Assembly: GCA_964417725.1 (NCBI GenBank)
Contig: CAYQIV010000010.1
Location: forward strand, 40,299 to 104,298
Source: SHZI01 sp964417725
GTDB taxonomy: Bacteria > Pseudomonadota > Gammaproteobacteria > Steroidobacterales > GCA-2729495
DNA: 64,000 nucleotides
Direction: 5' to 3'
In this document: in pieces, positions 16,441 to 26,600 of the stretch
How positions within the stretch are numbered: position 1 is the first letter of the stretch
Layout of the letters: every line of letters starts with the position of its first letter
The notes under the pieces: model-generated
The model's input: only the letters and a program-made list of their open reading frames with translations
Told to the model about the DNA's origin: nothing
Database searches by the model: none
Program-made: the position numbers and the translations under genes

Positions 16441-17787
16441 ATGCGCGAAGAATTCGACCTGATCGTCCTCGGTGGCGGCAGCGGCGGGCTGGCCGCAGCA
16501 CAGCGGGCGGCGGCTCACGGGGCGCGGGTGGCGGTGGTCGAGGGCGGCCGTCTCGGCGGCACCTGCGTCAACGTCGGCTGCGTGCCCAAGAAGGTGATGT
16601 GGCATGCCGCGGAAATCGCCGCGACCCTGCACGATGCCGCCGACTACGGCTTCGACGTGCGCATCGAAGGCCACGACTGGGCCGGCCTCAAGGCGCGACG
16701 CGACGCCTACATCGCGCGGCTCAACGGCATCTACGCCGGCAACCTGGCCGGCAAGGGCATCGTCCATGTCGCGGGCTGGGGGCGCTTCGCCGGGCCGCAC
16801 GACATCACCGCCGGCGACCGGCACCTGTCGGCCGGACAGATCATCATCGCCACCGGCTGCCGGCCCTCGCGGCCCGACATCCCCGGGGCGGTGCACGGCA
16901 TCGACTCGGACGGTTTTTTCGCCCTCGAGGCCCTGCCGCGCCGGGTCGGCGTGGTCGGCAGCGGCTACATCGCCGTCGAGCTGGCCGGCGTGCTGCGTGC
17001 CCTCGGTGCCGAGGTCAGCCTGGTGGTGCGCACCGGACACCTCCTGCGGCGCTTCGACGACATGCTGCGCGAGGCGCTCGCCGAGGCCATGGAAGCGGAC
17101 GGCATCACGCTGGTGCGTGAGGCCGTGCCGGTGGCGGCCGGGCGCGATGGCACGGGCCACTGGCTGGCAACCGCCGACGGCCGGCGCATCGGCCCCTACG
17201 ACACGCTGCTGTGGGCCACCGGCCGCGAGCCGCTGACCGGCGACCTCGGCCTGGACAAGGCCGGGGTGCACTGCGATGCGGGCGGCTACATCCCCACCGA
17301 CGCCTTGCAGACGACCAACATCGCGCACATCAGCGCCATCGGCGATGTCACCGGCCGGGCCGCCCTGACGCCCGTCGCCATCGCGGCCGGACGACGGCTC
17401 GCCGACCGCCTGTGGGGCGGCATGCCCGGCCGGCATCTCGACTACACCGGTATCCCGACGGTGGTCTTCAGCCACCCGCCGATCGGCACCTGCGGCCTCA
17501 GCGAGGCAGAGGCCCGTGCCGCCCATGGCGACGCGGTCAGGGTCTACCACAGCGCATTCGTCAGCCTCTATCACGGCGTCCGCCAGCAGAAGCCGAAAAC
17601 GCGCATGAAGCTGGTCACGCTGGGGGCAGAAGAGAAGGTCATCGGCTGCCACCTCATCGGTGCAGGCGCCGACGAGATCCTCCAGGGCTTTGCCGTGGCG
17701 ATGCGCATGGGCGCCACCAAGCGCGACCTCGACGACACCATCGCCATCCACCCCACCGCGGCCGAGGAACTGGTCACGATGCGGTGA
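16441..17787 (+). CDS. gor: Glutathione-disulfide reductase
   Basis: A 448-residue class I pyridine-nucleotide disulfide oxidoreductase. The FAD motif VLGGGSGGLAAAQRA starts near residue 10, the redox-active disulfide is in GGTCVNVGCVPKKVMW, and a second Rossmann motif VGVVGSGYIAVELAG binds NADPH. The C-terminal HPTAAEELVTM carries the His-Glu pair that activates the thiol at the dimer interface. The PKK after the second Cys and the overall order fit glutathione reductase rather than lipoamide dehydrogenase or mercuric reductase. It keeps glutathione reduced in the cytoplasm. Confidence 0.88.
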   Translation: MREEFDLIVLGGGSGGLAAAQRAAAHGARVAVVEGGRLGGTCVNVGCVPKKVMWHAAEIAATLHDAADYGFDVRIEGHDWAGLKARRDAYIARLNGIYAGNLAGKGIVHVAGWGRFAGPHDITAGDRHLSAGQIIIATGCRPSRPDIPGAVHGIDSDGFFALEALPRRVGVVGSGYIAVELAGVLRALGAEVSLVVRTGHLLRRFDDMLREALAEAMEADGITLVREAVPVAAGRDGTGHWLATADGRRIGPYDTLLWATGREPLTGDLGLDKAGVHCDAGGYIPTDALQTTNIAHISAIGDVTGRAALTPVAIAAGRRLADRLWGGMPGRHLDYTGIPTVVFSHPPIGTCGLSEAEARAAHGDAVRVYHSAFVSLYHGVRQQKPKTRMKLVTLGAEEKVIGCHLIGAGADEILQGFAVAMRMGATKRDLDDTIAIHPTAAEELVTMR

Positions 17788-17849
17788 CGGCGTGGCGCCG
17801 GGCGGTCAGCCGACGGCAAAGGGCGGCGGGTGCCCCGCAGGCCGCAGGC

Positions 17850-18716
17850 TCACGCCTGGCCGAGCCGCATGCGCATCGTGTCGGTGGCGCCGGGGCTGCC
17901 CGGCAGCCGGGCGATGACCGGCCGTGTGTCCGGCTGCACGCCGCGCCAGAGATAGAACGACTCGGCGGCCTGCTCGACGAGCATGCCCCAGCCCTGGGCG
18001 ACGCGCCCCGCGCCGTGCCCTGCGGCCCAGCCCATGAAGGGTGTGTCGTGCATGGCATAGGAAAGGTCGTAGCACAGCGTTTCCGGCCCGGCGATCGAAC
18101 CGGGGAACGGCGGCACCTCGCCGTGCAGGCCGGCCGAGGTGGCGTTGATGACCAGGTCGAAACGCTGCCCGCCGAGTTCATCGAAACAGCAGGCCTTGAT
18201 GCGACCGAGGGGGCGGAACGCGTCGGCGATGTCGCGGGCCCGTTCCAGCGTGCGGTTGGCGATGAGGATGCTGGCCGGTTGGGCCTCGAAAAGCGCCGGT
18301 ACGATGCCGCGTGCTGCGCCGCCGGCACCGAGGATCAAAATGCGCGCACCCGCGAGCCGCACGCCGAGGTTGCGCTGCAGGTCGGTGACCAGCCCGGCAC
18401 CGTCGGTGTTGTCGCCGTGCAGGCGCCCGTCGGGCTGTCGCACCAGGGTGTTGACCGCCCCCGCCACGCGCGCGCGCGGCGCCAGCGTGGCACACAACCC
18501 GGCCACCGCCGCCTTGTGCGGCAAGGTGACGTTGAGCCCGCGCACGCCTTCGGCGAGCAGTTCATGGACGCGACCGTGGAGGGCTTCGGGCGCGATCTCC
18601 CACGCCTGGTAGCGCATGTCCTGCCCGGTCTGCTCGGCGAACAGCCGGTGGATGACCGGCGACTTGCTGTGCGAGATGGGGTAGCCAATGACCCCGTAAA
18701 GATCCGTCATCGTCAT
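17850..18716 (-). CDS. aroE: Shikimate dehydrogenase
   Basis: A 288-residue NADPH-dependent enzyme of the shikimate pathway, reducing 3-dehydroshikimate to shikimate. Motifs are GYPISHSKSPVIH (substrate Ser residues), NVTLPHKAAV with the catalytic Lys, NTDGAGL with the catalytic Asp, the Rossmann loop LGAGGAARG, NATSAGL, and GWGMLVEQAAESF near the end. The short C-terminal extension (DTMRMRLGQA) is ordinary. The start MTMTD has two adjacent ATGs; the first is used. Its 3' end converges on gor. Confidence 0.93.
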   Translation of the reverse strand: MTMTDLYGVIGYPISHSKSPVIHRLFAEQTGQDMRYQAWEIAPEALHGRVHELLAEGVRGLNVTLPHKAAVAGLCATLAPRARVAGAVNTLVRQPDGRLHGDNTDGAGLVTDLQRNLGVRLAGARILILGAGGAARGIVPALFEAQPASILIANRTLERARDIADAFRPLGRIKACCFDELGGQRFDLVINATSAGLHGEVPPFPGSIAGPETLCYDLSYAMHDTPFMGWAAGHGAGRVAQGWGMLVEQAAESFYLWRGVQPDTRPVIARLPGSPGATDTMRMRLGQA

Positions 18717-18792
18717 GGCCCCCCGCGGTATGACAGCCGGCGGGGCTATTCTTTCCGGATTGTCGGCGCCTGTCGAGCGGCGCGCCGGGGGC

Positions 18793-19647
18793 TCAGGCAG
18801 CGAGCGCGACCTGGATCGCGGCGATGTCGTCCTGGCTGGCCTCGATCAGCTCGCTGAAACTGCCCTTGCCGAGGTTCACGGCGGCGAGCAGCGCGTCGGC
18901 ATCGGGGTGCGCATCGCGCAGCGCCGGCTCGGCGCCCAGGCGATGGTGGAGCTTGGCGGCTGCCAGCAGCCGGGTCAGCGGCTCGAAGCCCCTGATGTCC
19001 TGGTCGAGCAGCGCATCCTGGTTTTCCACCGCGTCGCAGATGCGGCCCGGCAGGCCCCACGCCTCGAGGATGGCGCGGCCGATGATCGGCTGCCACGAGC
19101 CGAGCATTTCCTGGTAGGACGGGTCCTCGCGCAGCGCCGGCTCGGCCTTGTGCGCGTGCATGATGATGTACAGCCGGCCGATGGAGTGCAGCAGGCCGAC
19201 CATCATCGCCTCGTCCGACTGTCGTCCGAAGCTCTGCCGGGCCACGCCGTAGCACACGGCGGCGACCTCGTTGCTGGTCCGCCAGACCGCCTCGAGCTCC
19301 GGGCGGATCTCGCCCAGCGTCTCGTCACGCGACAGCTGGCGCAGGGCGAAGGCGGTCGCCACCGTGCGCACGAGGTTGAAGCCGAGCCGGCTCACCGCAT
19401 TGTTGAGGCTCGCCACCGGCGTGCCGGACGGGTTGAGCGCCGCCGAATTGGCCATCTGCATGAGCCGCGCGCTGAGTACCGGCTCGGAACCGATGAGGTT
19501 CACCACGTCCTTGAGCGCGGTCTGCTCGTCGAGCAGGGCCATCTGCAGGCGGCGCACGACATCCGGGAAGGCGGGCAACTCGAGTTCGGGCCCGAGTTTG
19601 GCCGCCAGCGTGCGCACGAAATCGAAAGCCCGGCTGTTTCCGCTCAT
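18793..19647 (-). CDS. HDOD domain protein
   Basis: A 284-residue cytosolic protein in which residues about 20-220 form an HDOD domain, a degenerate HD fold used in bacterial signalling. Recognisable pieces are LPAFPDVVRRLQ, ALKDVVNLIGSEPVLSARLM, NAVSRLGFNLVRTVATAFAL and MMVGLLHSIGRLY, where the HD dyad is replaced by HS. Catalysis is therefore unlikely and a scaffolding role is more probable. The start ATG 19647 is chosen because it begins directly before the helical core. No kinase or GGDEF partner is adjacent. Confidence 0.82.
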   Translation of the reverse strand: MSGNSRAFDFVRTLAAKLGPELELPAFPDVVRRLQMALLDEQTALKDVVNLIGSEPVLSARLMQMANSAALNPSGTPVASLNNAVSRLGFNLVRTVATAFALRQLSRDETLGEIRPELEAVWRTSNEVAAVCYGVARQSFGRQSDEAMMVGLLHSIGRLYIIMHAHKAEPALREDPSYQEMLGSWQPIIGRAILEAWGLPGRICDAVENQDALLDQDIRGFEPLTRLLAAAKLHHRLGAEPALRDAHPDADALLAAVNLGKGSFSELIEASQDDIAAIQVALAA

Positions 19648-19758
19648 GTACGACGCCCGTGTCCATGCCCCAGAGGCCGCCAGTATGAAAGGCGTTCCCG
19701 TGCCGCGGCATGACGGACTTCGCGTTTCCGCACCTCCGTGCACGGGCCGTCGCCGGTC

Positions 19759-19764
19759 TATACT
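19759..19764 (+). promoter_or_regulatory. Possible -10 element of the DUF4136 gene
   Basis: TATACT lies 33 bases before ATG 19798, with a GTGAGG ribosome-site-like stretch between them. A -35 could not be identified. Confidence 0.33.
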
Positions 19765-19797
19765 CGCGAGCACCCGTCCCCCGCCCTGTGAGGCCCC

Positions 19798-20319
19798 ATG
19801 AAAACAGCCCTCGCAACGCTTGCCCTCCCGCTGCTGGTCCTGGCCGGCTGCACCGGTCCGGCGAAGGTCATCGTCAATGCCGCACCGGCGGCGCTGGCGC
19901 AGTGCACACGTTTCGGCTGGGACGCCCTCGAAGGCCAGCCGGCGTCGCTGCTCGACCAGCAGGTGCGCAACGAGGCACTGACGGTGCTGGCCGCCAAAGG
20001 CTATGCGATCGACGATGTCGATCCCGACTGTCGCGTCGGCTACGCGGCCAGCGATCGCGCCCGCAGCCGGGCGACCCCCAGCGTCGGCATCGGCGCCGGC
20101 GGCGGCTCGGGGCACTTCGGTGCCGGCGTCGGCATCAGCCTGCCTGTCGGCGGTGGCAGCAAGGTGACGACGACGCTGTCGATCGACATCATCTCCGTGG
20201 CGCAGAACGCGCAGATCTGGAACGGCACGCTCGACCGCGCGCTCAGCCCCGGGAATCCGTCGCCGGAACAGGTGCGTGAGGCGGTGCAGAAGATCCTCGC
20301 GGAATTTCCGGCGCGCTGA
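19798..20319 (+). CDS. DUF4136-like lipoprotein
   Basis: A 173-residue predicted lipoprotein. The signal peptide ends in LVLAGC with the lipid-modified Cys near residue 17. The mature part, with FGWD, DQQVRNEALTVLAAKGY and a final QKILAEFPAR, matches the layout of DUF4136 proteins; their function is unknown. Residues about 85-120 are Gly/Ser-rich (GIGAGGGSGHFGAGVG), probably a barrel or loop segment. The last 77 bases overlap the 3' end of the convergent M48 gene, which is unusual. It would sit in the inner or outer membrane facing the periplasm. Confidence 0.75.
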   Translation: MKTALATLALPLLVLAGCTGPAKVIVNAAPAALAQCTRFGWDALEGQPASLLDQQVRNEALTVLAAKGYAIDDVDPDCRVGYAASDRARSRATPSVGIGAGGGSGHFGAGVGISLPVGGGSKVTTTLSIDIISVAQNAQIWNGTLDRALSPGNPSPEQVREAVQKILAEFPAR

Positions 20320-22270
20320 ACGCCGGCAGCGCCGCGAACAGCGGCATCGGGCAATGCAGGACGGCGCACACCGCGCGCAGCAGTTCCGCCTCGCCGATGC
20401 GCAGGTGCCCGTCATGGGCCACCGTGCGCCCGAGTGCCTCGACGAGCTGTGCGCGCGCCGCCGGCGCCAGCCGGTCGAGGCGCGTCAGCGCCTGATCGAG
20501 CCGCGCCGGCCAGTGGTCCGGCATCCGCCGCGGCGGCGGCTCGCCGCCGAGCAGCCCACCGAGGCCGGCCCGGTAGGCCGCATCGGCCGACGCTTCGTCG
20601 TGACCCGCTGCCGAGAGCACCGCAAACAGCACCACCAGTTCATCGCGCACGGCGTGCAGTGACAACCGGCCGAGGCCCACCGGCCCTGCTGCCGCGCTGT
20701 CGAGCAGCTGGCCGTACGCCAGCTTGCGCAGCACGTAGGCGTGCAGCGACAGCCGCGCGCCCTCGCGCTGCAGGAGGGCGTGGAGGCAGCCCATCAGCCG
20801 GCGGCGTTCGTCGCGCACCAGGCGACGCAGCACCGGCACGAGCCGGAACAGCAACGGCAGCCGCCACGCCGGGTCGAGCGCGTCGGTGTCTCCGAGCAGT
20901 GCCGTGACGCGATCGGCGACGGCCGGGCCAAGCTGGCGGGCGATGAACGCGAGCTGCAGGCGGCGGTTGTCTTCGTCTTCATCGAGGCACAGCGCGAGCA
21001 GCAGCGCTTCGGCGCCGTGGCGCTCGGCACTGGCCTCGACCAGCGCGGCCGGCAGGCTGCTGCGCAGTGCGGCGGCAGCCTCGACATGCACATACAGCGG
21101 ATTGCCGATGCGCGTCGGCAGCCCGCCGGCCTGCAGTGCCGTGCCGAGCGCAACCAGCCCCTCGAGGCGCGCGTGGCCCGGGACGGGACCCTGACCGGCA
21201 TGCGCGGCGGCCTGTGCCGAGACCCCGCGCCGCCCGGCATCGAGCGCGGCGCGCAACTGGCCGAACTCGGCCGGATCGAAGGCCGGGTCGAGCGCACGGA
21301 TGCGCGCCACCAGCGGCGGGTGGGTGGCGAAGGCAGTGCGGCGCAACGGCGCGAACAGCAGGTGCGCCACCTCGGCAGCCTCGGGCTGGTTGATGCGCGA
21401 GCCCTGGAGCCCGGCACCGATCCTGACCAGCGCATTGCGCAGGCCGGCCGGGTTGCGTGTGTACTGCACGGCCGCGGCATCCGCCAGGTATTCGCGATGG
21501 CGCGACACCGCGGCCTGGATGAGCCGGCCGAAGAGCAGGCCGACCGAGCCGAGCGCGAAGACCAGCCCGGCGGCGAGCGTGGCCAGCACCGCCACCCCGC
21601 CGGTACGGCCGCGCCGCGCCAGGCGCGGCAGGTGCCAGAGGATCTGCCGGGCGACGAGCGCCAGCACCGTCAGGCCGAACAGCGGGCCGATGAGGCGCGT
21701 GTTGAGGCGCATGTCGCCGTTCTGGATGTGGCTGAACTCGTGCGCGATCACGCCCTGCAGCGCGTCGCGGTCGAGCTCCTCGAGTGCGCCGCGGGTGACG
21801 CCGATCGCGGCATCCGCCGGCGTGAACCCGGCCGCGAAGGCGTTGATGCCCGCTTCCTGCTCGAGCACGTAGACCTCGGGCACCGGCAGCCCGGCGGCGA
21901 TGGCCATTTCCTCGACGACGTTGAGCAGGCGGCGGTGCAAGGGGTCACCGGCCTGCGGCAGGACGCGCTCGCCGCCCAGCGCGATGGCCACGTGGCCGCC
22001 ACCCCCGCCGAGCTGCGCATGGCGGTACAGGCCGGCCACGCCGATCAGGCCGCCGACCAGCAGCGTGGTCCACACCACGGCCTGTGGGTGCGCCGCCAGC
22101 CAGGCGGGACCCGGCAGCACCGGTGCCGCCATGCCGTTGCCGAGGTTGGCGACCAGCGTCAGCAGGACGAGGTCGACCGCACCGACCACCGCCAGCAGCG
22201 CGACGACATACAACGCGACCAGCCAGCGCGTCCGGCGCCGGGCTTCCTCCTGGCGACGGAAAAAATCCAT
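20243..22270 (-). CDS. M48 family metalloprotease with long C-terminal extension
   Basis: A 675-residue membrane zinc protease. About four hydrophobic segments (near residues 18-40, 60-80, 195-215, 225-250) flank the active site. VIAHEFSHIQNGD (HExxH near residue 175) and REYLADAAAVQYTRNP (ligand Glu near residue 265) are as in HtpX/Ste24. HtpX is normally about 290 residues, so roughly 350 residues are added. The extension is helical, and its end (LVEALGRTVAHDGHLRIGEAELL) looks like a TerB-type helix pair. A lemA gene lies just upstream on the same strand, a known pairing for this protease subgroup, probably in membrane-protein quality control. Confidence 0.85.
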   Translation of the reverse strand: MDFFRRQEEARRRTRWLVALYVVALLAVVGAVDLVLLTLVANLGNGMAAPVLPGPAWLAAHPQAVVWTTLLVGGLIGVAGLYRHAQLGGGGGHVAIALGGERVLPQAGDPLHRRLLNVVEEMAIAAGLPVPEVYVLEQEAGINAFAAGFTPADAAIGVTRGALEELDRDALQGVIAHEFSHIQNGDMRLNTRLIGPLFGLTVLALVARQILWHLPRLARRGRTGGVAVLATLAAGLVFALGSVGLLFGRLIQAAVSRHREYLADAAAVQYTRNPAGLRNALVRIGAGLQGSRINQPEAAEVAHLLFAPLRRTAFATHPPLVARIRALDPAFDPAEFGQLRAALDAGRRGVSAQAAAHAGQGPVPGHARLEGLVALGTALQAGGLPTRIGNPLYVHVEAAAALRSSLPAALVEASAERHGAEALLLALCLDEDEDNRRLQLAFIARQLGPAVADRVTALLGDTDALDPAWRLPLLFRLVPVLRRLVRDERRRLMGCLHALLQREGARLSLHAYVLRKLAYGQLLDSAAAGPVGLGRLSLHAVRDELVVLFAVLSAAGHDEASADAAYRAGLGGLLGGEPPPRRMPDHWPARLDQALTRLDRLAPAARAQLVEALGRTVAHDGHLRIGEAELLRAVCAVLHCPMPLFAALPAFSAPEIPRGSSAPPHAPVPATDSRG

Positions 22271-22277
22271 GCCGGTC

Positions 22278-22865
22278 TCAGGCGCCGAAGGAAACCTGCG
22301 GCACCTTGCGCACCTCGACCGACTCGATGTCGAGCAGTGTCGCCGTCTCGAAGCCGAAGGCCCCGGCGACGACGTTGTGCGGAAACATCTCGCACAGGTT
22401 GTTGTAGGCCATCACCGTGTCGTTGTAGGCCTGCCGCGCGAACGCCACCTTGTTTTCGGTCGTGGTCAGTTCCTCGGAGAGCTGGGCCATGGTGCGGTCG
22501 GCCTTGAGGTCGGGGTAGGCCTCGGCAAGGGCGAACAGCCGGCCCAACGCGCTGCTCAGGGCGTTTTCCGCACCGGACAACTCGGCCACGGCCGTGCCGC
22601 TGCCGGGGCTGCGCGCCGCCGCCTTGAGCCCGGCCACCGCGGTGTTGCGCGCCGCGATCACCGCCTCGAGGGTCTCACGCTCGTGGCGCAGGTAGCCTTT
22701 GGCGACCTCGACGAGGTTGGGGATGAGGTCGTGGCGCCGCGTCAGCTGTACGTCGATCTGCGCAAAGGCGTTCTGGAAGCCGTTGCGGCCCTGGACGAGG
22801 CTGTTGTAAATGCCGATGGTCACCGCGACGGTGACGACGATCATCAGGGAGACGATCCAGATCAT
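22278..22865 (-). CDS. lemA: LemA family protein
   Basis: A 195-residue protein with one N-terminal transmembrane helix (IWIVSLMIVVTVAVTIGIYN) followed by the helical LemA domain: YNSLVQGRNGFQNAFAQIDV, QLTRRHDLIPNLVEVAKGYL, and the end YNNLCEMFPHNVVAGAFGF. ATG 22865 is chosen because GGAGGG precedes it and the helix starts at once. Only seven bases separate it from the M48 protease gene, so they form an operon. The function is not established; LemA proteins often sit beside HtpX-like proteases and are thought to help or regulate them at the membrane. Confidence 0.9.
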   Translation of the reverse strand: MIWIVSLMIVVTVAVTIGIYNSLVQGRNGFQNAFAQIDVQLTRRHDLIPNLVEVAKGYLRHERETLEAVIAARNTAVAGLKAAARSPGSGTAVAELSGAENALSSALGRLFALAEAYPDLKADRTMAQLSEELTTTENKVAFARQAYNDTVMAYNNLCEMFPHNVVAGAFGFETATLLDIESVEVRKVPQVSFGA

Positions 22866-23052
22866 GACGATACCCTCCGGGAACTGGGCAACCGGGCGAA
22901 GCATAGCCGAACGACACGGTGGTTATCGCCCATGCCGGGCCACGACGCTGAACCCGCATGGGCGATGACCACGGCGGCATCGGCGCCCGGCAGGCGGCCG
23001 TCGAATCCGTGCGCGATGACAGGCGCGGCCCGGGCGACCTGCCAACGGCCCT

Positions 23053-23058
23053 ATAATC
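23053..23058 (+). promoter_or_regulatory. Perfect -10 hexamer abutting the terB start
   Basis: TATAAT occurs so close to the ATG that the expected transcription start (6-8 bases downstream) coincides with the initiation codon. This suggests a leaderless mRNA. Coordinates may be off by one base. Confidence 0.45.
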
Positions 23059-23063
23059 CCGCC

Positions 23064-23519
23064 ATGATCGATACATTGCGTGCTTTTTTGCGCCGGCTGT
23101 CCGCACCGGACCATGCACCCGTGGACCCCGAGCGCGTGCCGCTGGCGATGGCGGCGCTGCTCATCGAAGCGGCGCGCGCCGATCACCACATCACCGAGAC
23201 CGAACTGCAGGCCCTCGCCGCTTTGCTCGCCCGCCGCCTCGACATCACGCCGGCCGAGGCCGATGCGCTGGTGCACCGGGCGCGCGACGCCGTCGAGCAC
23301 TCGGTGTCGCTGTTCGACTTCACCAAGCCGCTGCACGAGTCGCTGAGCTATACGGAGAAGACCGAATTCGTGCGCATGCTGTGGGACGTGGCGCTGGCCG
23401 ACCGGCAGCTCGACATGTACGAGGAGTATCTGGTCGGCAAAGTGTCGGAGTTGATGTACGTGTCGCGCGGCGACGTGATCCGGGCCCGCAACGAGGCGCA
23501 ACAGGCCCTCCGGGATTGA
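23064..23519 (+). CDS. TerB family tellurite-resistance-like protein
   Basis: A 151-residue soluble helical protein of the TerB family. VPLAMAALLIEAARADHHIT and a second related repeat FVRMLWDVALADRQLDMYEE carry the acidic residues thought to bind divalent metal. TerB-like proteins occur in tellurite resistance but also in membrane-linked stress systems; nothing else of a ter operon is here. No ribosome site is visible and a TATAAT directly abuts the start, so initiation may be leaderless. Its position beside LemA/M48, whose protease also ends in a TerB-like region, hints at a shared role. Confidence 0.8.
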   Translation: MIDTLRAFLRRLSAPDHAPVDPERVPLAMAALLIEAARADHHITETELQALAALLARRLDITPAEADALVHRARDAVEHSVSLFDFTKPLHESLSYTEKTEFVRMLWDVALADRQLDMYEEYLVGKVSELMYVSRGDVIRARNEAQQALRD

Positions 23520-23643
23520 CCCCAAATGCGCGCGGCGGCGGTTGCGCTGCCGGTGTCCGACGCCGACCAGCCGCGACCATGACCTTCCGCGGCAGGAAGC
23601 ACGACACCACCCCGTTCGGCCAGGCGGATGATCGCGCGGCGCT

Positions 23644-26600
23644 TCAGTCGGTGATCTCGATCAGCGTCAGACCGAGCGCGGTGCTGCCGTCGCCGTGACT
23701 GATGAGCCCGAGGTGGGGGCCGGCGGCGAGACCGCTCCAGTCGAGCCGCAGCACGGGCGCGTCGCCCGGTGCGACGGTGGCCGGGGCGCTGAGGCCGGCA
23801 TTGCCCCGGTCGGGGCCGAGCGCCCAGGCGTAGAGGTCGAAGGTGGCGACGGTGGCGCCGGCGGCGAGGTCGTAGCCGTGGACGTCGACGTAGTAGTCGC
23901 CGAGCGGCGGATCGAGCAGGTCGATGGTTTCATCGGCATCGATGTTGCCGCTGGGATCGGCGGCCTCGGTGCAGGTGCTGAAGCCGGGACAGTGGTAGAG
24001 GTAGAGATCGAGGTCATGCGCACCGTCCGTGGCCTCGTTGCGCAACGCGACGCGCAGCAGCCGCGTCCCTGCGGGGACGACGAGGGCGAGACGGCGCACG
24101 CTGGCCGGCAGCGTGCCGGCGCCGGGCTGGCGGAATACGTAGCTGTTGGCCGGGTCATCCGCCACGGTGGCATCGGTGAGCTGGGCGCGGATCGAGTCGG
24201 GCTGGCCGGTGCCAGGGGCGTCGAGGCCGCTGAAGGCGGCGACATAGCTGCCGCCATAGCCGAATCGTGCCTCGAACTCGAGGCTGCCGCTGGCACCGCT
24301 GCCGGACACCCATGGCGTGGCCGAGAAGCGTTTCGCCTGGATGGCCAGTGGCGAGCGCACCTGGTGGCTGCCGTCGCTCCATGTCAGCGCACCAAACTGC
24401 CAGGCATCGAGCGTGGTCACCGGCCCGCTGATCCGCACCGAATACTCGGCGCTTTCACCAGTGGCGAGTGACAGCAGCGGCGGCGTGACCTCGACCGTCA
24501 TCGTCGATGGCGCCTCGACGCTGGCCACGTATTGCGCGGCATCGCCGACGTTGGTGACGCGGCGGCGGACAGTCTGCTCATGGACGAAAGCCGACAGCGC
24601 GATCGCCGGCTCGTTGAGCGCCGTGGCGCTTTCGGGATGGCCGGCCGCGGCCAGCGCCGCACAACCGGCGTCATCGACACGGCCCTGCCCGCGGCTGCAG
24701 AGGAAGGCGTCGTAGTCCTGCGTGGCGGCGTCGTAGACGAGGCCCGGATCGACGGCCCGGTTGGGGACGACATGACCCCCGCCCATGTCGAAGGGGTCGG
24801 CGGCCGTCTCGCCGTCCTCGCGCCACAGGTCCTGGCGTGCGGTGGTGACCAGCGCCGAGCGAATCGCCGCCGGGCTCCACTCGGGATGGGCCTGACGGAT
24901 CAGCGCGGCGATGCCGGCGACGTGCGGCACGGCCATCGAGGTCCCCGACAGGTACTGGAAGCGTTCTCCCCGGACGTTGTTGGCGACGTCGGGGGTGTGG
25001 CCGGCGAGGATGTCGAGGCCGGGGGCGATGACATCGGGCTTGAGGATGTCCTCGGCCCACAGGTTGGGGCCGCGCGCCGAGAAGCCCTGGATGACATTGC
25101 CTTCGTCGCGCACGGTGAGGAAAAGGCTTTTGTCGAGCGTCAGCTCGACGCTGTCGCCGGCGACGAGCCGGGCGAGGATTCGCTCGCCATCCTCGCGGCT
25201 GATCATCACGGCCGGGATCGACACCGCACCGCGCGTGCCCGACATCAGCAGTGGCTCGCCCTGGTTGCTGTAGACGACCACGGCCACCGCACCGGCATTC
25301 TGCGCATTGCGCACCTTGACCTCGAAGGTGCACCCGCCGCGACGGACGAGCGCGATGCGCCCCGACAGGACGCTGCCGTTGCGCAACGCCTCGCAGGCGT
25401 CATCGGTGGTGCCGAGGCTGCCGTCGAAAAGCCCGAGAAGGCCGTCGTCGGCGCGCACCAGCCCGGCGCTGATCGGCCCCTCGTCGCGCAACCGCGGCGT
25501 GAAGCCGGCCTCGAGGACGGCATAGGTGCCGGCGAGTGCCGCGGGGGCAGTCACGCGCAGCGCCTCGCGGTAGCGCGTACCGGCACGGCTGGCGGCGCCG
25601 ACGGCCACCACCCATGGCGCAGCGGCCGGCGAGAGCATCGAGCCGGGCACCGGGCCTTCGTTGCCGGCGGCGGCGATGGACAGCACGCCGGCATCGAGCG
25701 CCGCGAGCAGGGCGATGTCATCGGCATCGACGATGTCGTCGTAGCTGCCCACCGAGTAGTTGATGATGTCGACACCATCGGCCACCGCATCCTCGATGGC
25801 GCGCACCAGGTCGGCCGTGCTGCAGGTGCCGCGGAGCTGTTCCGGCTCCAGCCAGCAGGCCTTGTAGACGGCGACGCGCGCCCGCGGCGCCATGCCGCTG
25901 ACCGTTGCAACGCCGGTCCCCGACAACGTCGCCGTCACGCGGTTGCCGGCCGCGGTCGAGGCGATGTGCGTGCCGTGGCCGTCGGCATCGCGCGGCGAGA
26001 GGAACTCATTGGCATCGAGCGCGTACTGCGCGAGGAAACCGTCGACATACCAGCGGGCGCCGATGAGCTTGTGGTTGCAGTCGGTGGCCTTGAAGCCCTC
26101 GCCGGCCTCGCAGCTGCCCCGCCAGTCGACCGGCGCGGTGTAGGTGAGGCGGGCCTCGCGCTTCTTGAAGCGTCGGCACAACCAGCGACCGAGCAGCGAG
26201 GTTTCCGCCCACCCGGAGCGGCACAGGCGCGGACGGCGCGCCTCGACGGTGTCGCTGAAGCTCGGGTGGCCCGGCGCGATGCCGCTGTCGATCACGCCGA
26301 TGACGACGCCCTCGCCTTTGAGGCCGCGCCGCGCCCACAGGCCGTCGCTGGCCGACCGCAGACCGAGGAAGGTGGGGCTGGCATTCGACTCGACGTACTT
26401 TGGCCGGTCGGCCCACACCTGGCGCACACCGCGCCGCAGGGCCAGCTTCTGGGCCTGCGCCGGGGTCAGCCAGGCGGCGAAACCGTTGAAGGCGTAGCCA
26501 TAGCTGTAGAGCTTGGCGCTCCCGGCGCCCACCGCGCGCAACGCCGCGTCGTGGTCGCGACCAAGGCGGTGGACGTGCCGGCGCGTGCGCGCATCGTGCG

